From the NCBI GenBank assembly GCA_028023455.1, contig JAQFVV010006310.1, positions 2,172,001-2,236,000 on the forward strand: a stretch of 64,000 bases of DNA. Direction: 5' to 3'. Positions within the stretch are counted from its first letter, which is position 1; the number at the start of each line of letters is the position of its first letter. The position numbers and the translations under genes are program-made. The notes under the pieces are model-generated. The model worked only from the letters and a program-made list of their open reading frames with translations. It did not search any database and was not told the origin of the DNA. Shown here piece after piece: positions 59,011-64,000 of this stretch. This stretch comes from Epiperipatus broadwayi. Lineage: Eukaryota > Onychophora > Udeonychophora > Euonychophora > Peripatidae.

Positions 59011-59918
59011 ATATTATTATTACTATTTGCGGGATATTCCGTGTAGTGAAAAAGCTAAATGCTGACGTTTCAGTACAATATCAAGTACCTTCCTCAGAGC
59101 GTCCTCTTTCTCAAATCATAAGAATGCATGTGAGATTTAAAATCGTTTTTATCGTTTTCTTTCTCCTCATATTTAAATTCTATTGGTTGAGAAGTTTTAA
59201 AATTTATTTTCTCTTCCAATAGTTTCTTCCAAATGTTGTTAATCTTCTTTAACTCACACCTTTCATTTATGCTCTTGGGCCTTTTAAAAATCTCTATAGC
59301 TTCTCTTAGCAATCTCTGGTCATATTGTTCAATTTTTGCTAAAATATTTGTTTTTTCAAAATTGATATCATGATTTGTTAATTTAATATGAGAATAAATA
59401 GCTGATGAATTGGATTTTTCTCTCACTGCCAGAATGTGTTCTTCCTTTCTAATATTTATTCTACGATTAGTCTGTCCTATATATGTATGTGGACAGACCC
59501 TACATGGAATTTCATACACACCATGACACTCCAAAGCAATTTTATCTTTAGGAAGAGGAAATATTTCACTAATTTTTTTATAAGTAGTATAAATTGTGTG
59601 AATATTATTATTCTTTAAAATGTTACCAATTCTATCAGTTACTCCTTTAATATATGGCAAAATTGTCTTAATTTTTGATGTATCAAAATCTTTTTTTTCT
59701 TTTGATATGTATAAGCCCTATTAATAATTTTGTAATTAAAACCATTATGAAGAAGCATTTTATTAGTAGCAAAAAGGTCCCGGTGAAAATGGCTATCATC
59801 AGAAAGTCTCTTTGTTCTATCCAATAATGTCTTTGCCACTGAAAATAGTTGTGCAGGATGGTGATGAGAGGAAAAATGCAGATATCTCCCAGTGTGTGTT
59901 GGTTTTTTATATATACCA
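59006..59918 (-). pseudogene. Penelope-like element, left arm: RT end and GIY-YIG endonuclease
   Basis: Reading away from the centre, the first residues are HGIYKKPTHTGRYLHF, the conserved VYRKPTHTxxYL segment of the Penelope RT, then SVAKTLLDRTKRL. After a frame change near 59700 comes the 188-codon frame (59660-59094): LPYIKGVTDRIGNILKNNNI, a linker with KISEIFPLPKDK, and the GIY-YIG nuclease GVYEIPCRVCPHTYIGQTNR, RINIRKEEH, SAIYSHIKLTNHDINF, LLREAIEIFK. It ends in a charged tail and a stop at 59094. The first codon of that frame is TTG, not ATG. Upstream residues in the longer frame are the opposite arm read through the centre. The 3' end has GACGTTTCAGTACAATATCA. The subfamily differs from 6860-7812. 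5'-truncated and frameshifted, but the nuclease frame is open. Confidence 0.92.
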
Positions 59919-60831
59919 TGGGATATATAAAAAACCAACACACACTGGGAGATATCTGCATTTTTTCTCTCATCACCATCCTGCACAACTATTTTCAGTG
60001 GCAAAGACATTATTGGATAGAACAAAGAGACTTTCTGATGATAGCCATTTTCACCGGGACCTTTTTGCTACTAATAAAATGCTTCTTCATAATGGTTTTA
60101 ATTACAAAATTATTAATAGGGCTTATACATATCAAAAGAGTCTTAAGATTTTGATGTATCAAAAATTAAGACAATTTTGCCATATATTAAAGGAGTAACT
60201 GATAGAATTGGTAACATTTTAAAGAATAATAATATTCACACAATTTACACTACTTATAAAAAAATTAGTGAAATATTTCCTCTTCCTAAAGATAAAATTG
60301 CTTTGGAGTGTCATGGTGTGTATGAAATTCCATGTAGGGTCTGTCCACATACATATATAGGACAGACTAATCGTAGAATAAATATTAGAAAGGAAGAACA
60401 CATTCTGGCAGTGAGAGAAAAATCCAATTCATCAGCTATTTATTCTCATATTAAATTAACAAATCATGATATCAATTTTGAAAAAACAAATATTTTAGCA
60501 AAAATTGAACAATATGACCAGAGATTGCTAAGAGAAGCTATAGAGATTTTTAAAAGGCCCAAGAGCATAAATGAAAGGTGTGAGTTAAAGAAGATTAACA
60601 ACATTTGGAAGAAACTATTGGAAGAGAAAATAAATTTTAAAACTTCTCAACCAATAGAATTTAAATATGAGGAGAAAGAAAATGATAAAAACGATTTTAA
60701 ATCTCACATGCATTCTTATGATTTGAGAAAGAGGACGCTCTGAGGAAGGTACTTGATATTGTACTGAAACGTCAGCATTTAGCTTTTTCACTACAGGGAA
60801 TATCCCGCAAATAGTAATAATAATATGACAT
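59919..60831 (+). pseudogene. Penelope-like element, right arm: RT end and GIY-YIG endonuclease
   Basis: Mirror copy of the left arm. The RT remnant starts at the centre with HGIYKKPTHTGRYLHF (59919-59967). The frame change lies near 60137-60150, where AGAGTCTTAAGATT replaces the A run of the other arm, without length difference. The nuclease frame 60177-60743 encodes exactly the same 188 residues as the left arm, including C-x2-C spacing in GVYEIPCRVCPHTYIGQT. That both arms share the frameshift means it predates the inverted duplication or arose in the source copy. The 3' end GTACTGAAACGTCAGC (60760-60775) closes the arm. Confidence 0.92.
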
Positions 60832-60944
60832 CTTTTATCCGTGAAAACATTAGAATTAATATATATATATATATATATTAACAATCTGTTCAAGATATTT
60901 GCAATTATTAATCTATTCATGATTATTAATCTTTATTTTTTTCT

Positions 60945-61425
60945 CCAGAATCAATCTATTGAACATTGCTTGAGTCTTTTTTTTAGTATTTATCTTTAGT
61001 TCTACTTTCTTCTATTTGATATTTTTTGCAACATTTTCTAAAACTCTGAAGCACCATTTGCAAAATCTAAATCATCTCCATGTATTTTTATTCCCTTAAC
61101 TTCCAACTTACAAATACTTTTTGAAAAGCTGCTATAAAAAGTTTTGGAGATATGAAATCACTCTATCATACATCCTTATCAATGACAATCTTCTTTATAT
61201 AACTGTTGCTATGATTTGATAAATATTCTTCAGAATATGATAATATTCTGTTTTTATATCTTTATAGTTCAAAACATTAATCATTGTGGGAAAGCTTACA
61301 AAATTAAATGCTTTTTCTAGGATCTGATGCAAACCTAATACAATCTTTATTAAATTTAATCAAGTATCTTATCATCATCCAATTTTTCTAACAGATGAAA
61401 ATTTCAATTCTGATTGGTTTTTATA
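60945..61425 (-). pseudogene. RTE-type LINE, RT domain part
   Basis: On the minus strand from about 61320: KAFNFVSFPTMINVLNYKDI (motif A region; DYEKAFDSVxxPAxxxALxxQGI in RTE), HILKNIYQIIATVI, then near 61150-61130 DISPKLFIAAFQKVF (GDTISPKLFxAxLExVF), and LDFANGASEF at about 61060 where the catalytic FADD is normally found; the second aspartate is eroded. KMLQKISNRRK follows. At 60915-60895 the frame INNCKYLEQIVN matches the VxxYxYLGQxI segment. It continues, after the palindrome, at 58930-58440. The catalytic residues are lost, so this copy is inactive. Confidence 0.8.
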
Positions 61426-61429
61426 AAAA

Positions 61430-61749
61430 TCTAAGGGGACAAATATGAACAATAATGTTTGCAAAGTTTTATATTACTTTACAGAAATGTTTTTAATACC
61501 TGAATCTATTTAATTTCAACTAATCTTCACAAAAGTAAAATCTCAAAATATTAATTTTAATACTTTTGTCAAATGTTGATATTTTCCACTTTAATAATAA
61601 CATAATAAGCAGTTGAAATTGATATCATTTTACTCTGCTGACCAGTTGGATGATGTTATATTGCATGACAGTAGATAAAATTTTATAAGTATGATGTCAG
61701 GAATTAAAACAGCTCCTAGAGTTTTTGAATTATTACATATCAAAATGTC

Positions 61750-61808
<59 letters not shown>

Positions 61809-62565
61809 AACAGTTGGATTACATGGCACACAATAACATCGAAGCGTGTGTGCACAAATATAAATTAAGTTGAAAGGAAAAGTAGAAATAAATGCAGACA
61901 AAAATTTTGTAGCTATTTTCTACATCTCCCTGGAATAATCATATTAAAAGATTAAATAATTTTGGATTTAAAATAAATTTTTTTTATAAATTAATCACTT
62001 AAAAAGGTCTAATTAATATTGTATTCTGATTTTGAAATTAAAAACAAGCATGTTTTATGTTAAAATAGAACTGATAATTGTAAACATTTTTATTATCTAT
62101 TTTTAAATATCTTTGTAGATCATACTTGTGATAAAGTTTCAAAAGCAGCTTTTAATTAAAAAGAATTGAAATCATTAACTTTTTTCAATCAAGAGAGATA
62201 AGATAAACATTTTTAATTAATGTATTTTTGTCACCTTACTATAAAAAGGGTGAATAAAAAAGCTATAGCAGTTTATTGTTTCAGATGAGTTGGCCAAAGT
62301 TTTTTTAGCTACAGCAGTTGGTTTTCCAGAGTTATACAGATAACTCCCATGAATCAGATGTAGCTGAATTCAAGTCAGTAGAACCAGAAGCTGTCTACTA
62401 ATTCACTATGTTGGAGTTTAGACATATCTAAAAGAAAGACCCAATTTCTTTGTTCTCACCTGGCTGGCCTGAAGTCTAAATGGAGTCTACTGAATGTCAA
62501 TAGTTACCTGGAGTATAACTGTCTCATCAAGACCAGCTCACCAAGAAAATCCTTGCTGAAGAATT
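61430..62565. other. AT-rich DNA including a (TA)n run at 61749-61805
   Basis: Up to about 61600 the sequence may be more of the RTE copy (5' side) but I cannot align it. The TA run 61749-61805 is interrupted by one ACA. From 62290 to 62560 the composition is more mixed (CCAGCTCACCAAGAAAATCC near 62533) without a gene that I can defend. Confidence 0.45.
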
Positions 62566-62571
62566 AGGTTA

Positions 62572-62742
62572 AATGTATGCTATTTTATCTGTAGGCAAGG
62601 AAACACAGATAAATGTATCACATCATATTTATATAAGGTGTGTTAAATGTGAAGTGATGATGATTAATTATATGTATGCTGCTTTTTCTGTATGCAAGGA
62701 ACCACATAGAAATGTATCACATCATATTTATATAAAGTGTGA
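62572..62742 (+). repeat. direct duplication, ~72-bp copies 99 bp apart
   Basis: ATGTATGCTATTTTATCTGT, GGCAAGGAAACACA, AAATGTATCACATCATATTT at 62573 are repeated 99 bp later as ATGTATGCTGCTTTTTCTGT, TGCAAGGAACCACA and AAATGTATCACATCATATTT. Confidence 0.92.
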
Positions 62743-63192
62743 TTGGTAAGTTCTTTTAAGTAATTTCTTAAAATGACATTTTAAAGTACAAGTAAATAAT
62801 TTTACTTAAGTTAAATACCTAAAAATAAAGTTTTACTTCATAGATGAGGTAGTTGTTTTATTGACATCCACACCACTCGATGGCATGATTTATGTGCTAA
62901 AACACATAAAAATGCCATTTACATGGCCGAGATGTTGCAGCTGTGTTTACATGTAATTCAACAATTCTGCTGTAATACACATTACAGACATCTTTGTCAC
63001 ATCACAGTAATATATTTATGGTGAATGCGCACACTTCACCCTTTTTTATGGTGTAGTGTGAGGGTGTGTTTAATTCAAGTAATCAAATGTTCTTATTTTT
63101 AGTTTAATTTTTTATATATATTTATTGAAATCATGTGATTTAAGTATTTCACAATTAACAGACTGTTTACACACTTGGGTATTGAAATTTTA
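62743..63192. other. probable 5' non-coding part of the Merlin element
   Basis: No gene. The region 62870-63080 contains several CpG-bearing and inverted words (for example GTGCTAAAACACATAAAAATG and TCACCC..GGTGTAGTGTGAGGG) that could mark the transposon end, but the other end lies outside the window, so I could not identify the terminal repeat. Confidence 0.35.
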
Positions 63193-64000
63193 ATGTGCAA
63201 AACATTGTCCAAGGGTATCTTTGAACGTAAAGAGTTAACGCATCAAGTAGCATTTACTCGAGAACCTCCACGAAAAATAATAATGGTGCAGGAAAATCCG
63301 GACATTGTTCAATTGTGTGATTTGCTGACAATAGAATGTGATGCAGTGGCCTTTAAGCAAAGCAAAAATGTACTTCCAAATTCAAAGAAATGCGAATGTG
63401 GAGCCTCAATAAAATTTAGGATTGAAAAAAATACATGTCAGTTTAGATGTTCATCTTGTTTATGCAGTAGAATGGTTTCCATTAAAAATCTCACTTGGTT
63501 TGACGGCTCCAGAATACCGTTGGTTAAAGCTATATGTCTAATATATTTCTGGAGCCGTGAACACCTAACTGTCGAAGCTGTCCAGAAAGAATTGGGCCTA
63601 GGCAAAAATGCCATTTTGCATTGGACCAACGGTCTGCATGAGCTGTGCTCTGAGAGTTTGTCATCTCGACCATGCTGTCAAATCGGTGGGCCCGGTTTGA
63701 TAGTTGAGGTTGATGAAACTCTCTTTAGCCGGAGAAAGAACCACCAGGGAAGAGTACTACCTCCACAATGGATTTTTTGGGGGGGGGGTGCCGAGAGACA
63801 CGTGAATGTTTTCTGTCATGCGTTCCTTGCAGATCTGCATCCACTCTTTTGCAGGCTGTGAAAGATAACATCAAATCCGGATCGACTATCTTCTCAGACT
63901 GTTGGAAGGGTTACAAGACTGTTGATCTTGAGGCGGCTGGGTTCCACCATCTGACAGTCAACCACACTTACAACTTTGTGGACCCTTCCACAGGAACTCA
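63193..64000 (+). CDS. Merlin/IS1595-type DDE transposase, partial, one frameshift
   Basis: The transposase would cut and paste its own element. An open frame runs to the ten-G run at 63779-63788; the protein continues in another frame (CRETRECFLSCVPCRSAST) to the window edge. Visible parts: an N-terminal zinc-ribbon-like region (KKCECGASIKF..CQFRCSSC, about 63388-63456), the LTWFDGSRIPL and YFWSREHLTVEAV helix-turn-helix-like region, then the catalytic core GLIVEVDETLFSRRK (first Asp at 63712-63714), WIFWGG, and IFSDCWKGYKT (second Asp at 63897-63899), followed by HHLTVNHTYNFVDPSTGT. The catalytic Glu lies beyond 64000. The ATG at 63193 or 63283 is a plausible start; an upstream TTG is not. 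Only one defect, at a homopolymer, so the copy is young or the defect is a sequencing error. GC content is clearly above the surroundings. Confidence 0.88.

Larger units (their letters stand above)
59006..60831. repeat. 1826-bp near-perfect palindrome of two Penelope-like copies
   Basis: The dyad axis is between 59918 and 59919 in CCATGG. Every position i pairs with 119837 minus i without any indel: the 188-codon frames at 59094-59660 and 60177-60743 mirror exactly, and so do the flanking TGTCATATTATTATTACTAT ends (59007 and 60830). I count roughly a dozen mismatches per ~913-bp arm, clustered at 59694-59705 (T run against AAGACTC) with single ones near 59041, 59589, 59868 and the centre. There is no spacer. 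Homology stops at 59006/60831; outside are TA-rich flanks belonging to the host LINE. Confidence 0.97.

Noticed and set aside
59812-60025. Apparent N-terminal extension of the Penelope frames (residues before HGIYKKPTHTG)
   Set aside because: It is the opposite palindrome arm read through the centre, not native protein.
60615-60920. 101-codon minus-strand frame at the right edge of the palindrome
   Set aside because: Antisense of the Penelope tail running into a TA microsatellite and the RTE flank.

Overview
The window looks like non-genic nuclear DNA from an invertebrate animal: very AT-rich, full of AT, AAT/ATT and CT microsatellites, with no convincing host exon, rRNA, standard tRNA gene, operon or CRISPR array. 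The recognisable protein-coding sequence is all mobile-element derived (Penelope-like elements, RTE-type and L1/Tx1-like LINEs, a Merlin/IS1595-type transposase, a hAT transposase). That mixture fits many metazoans (arthropod, chelicerate, cnidarian, mollusc); I cannot name a species. Most long open frames are microsatellite translations or antisense readings of repeats.

Layout. 1-7.8 kb: an AAT microsatellite, a decayed LINE reverse transcriptase (about 1.8-3.3 kb), a second 330-bp AAT microsatellite, copy 1 of an unclassified element with a four-unit ~129-bp 3' tandem array (4.1-6.1 kb), and a 5'-truncated Penelope-like element on the minus strand (6.86-7.81 kb). 7.8-23 kb: AT-rich DNA with two more minus-strand LINE remnants (10.3-10.8 and 16.3-16.6 kb), a perfect 184-bp palindrome (16.9-17.1 kb), a Penelope C-terminal fragment (19.8 kb) and many SINE-like repeats. 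23.8-25.3 kb: copy 2 of the unclassified element, with a broken ORF carrying an AT-hook-like GRPPK motif. 27-37 kb: short tandem and direct duplications. 37.6-39.1 kb: a hAT remnant with one end and target duplication visible. 41.9-43.1 kb: a 1.27-kb non-autonomous Tc1/mariner (pogo/Tigger-like) element with matching inverted ends. 44-53 kb: SINEs, two copies of a fold-back element, an RTE fragment and a ~400-bp inverted SINE pair. 53.5-54.7 kb: an L1/Tx1-like LINE end. 58.4-61.4 kb: an RTE-type LINE split by an 1826-bp near-perfect palindrome built of two head-to-head Penelope-like copies. 63.2-64 kb: a young-looking Merlin transposase cut by the window edge.

No genes work together as a pathway here. 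The interesting theme is structural: inverted (fold-back) duplications recur at several scales, and several repeat families share a ~60-bp core (GCTGGTTCAGCATGAAATGC followed by a T-rich stretch), suggesting one local SINE superfamily. I found no undescribed host system; the best candidates for something new are the VNTR-tailed AT-hook element, the shared-core SINE superfamily and the Penelope palindrome.
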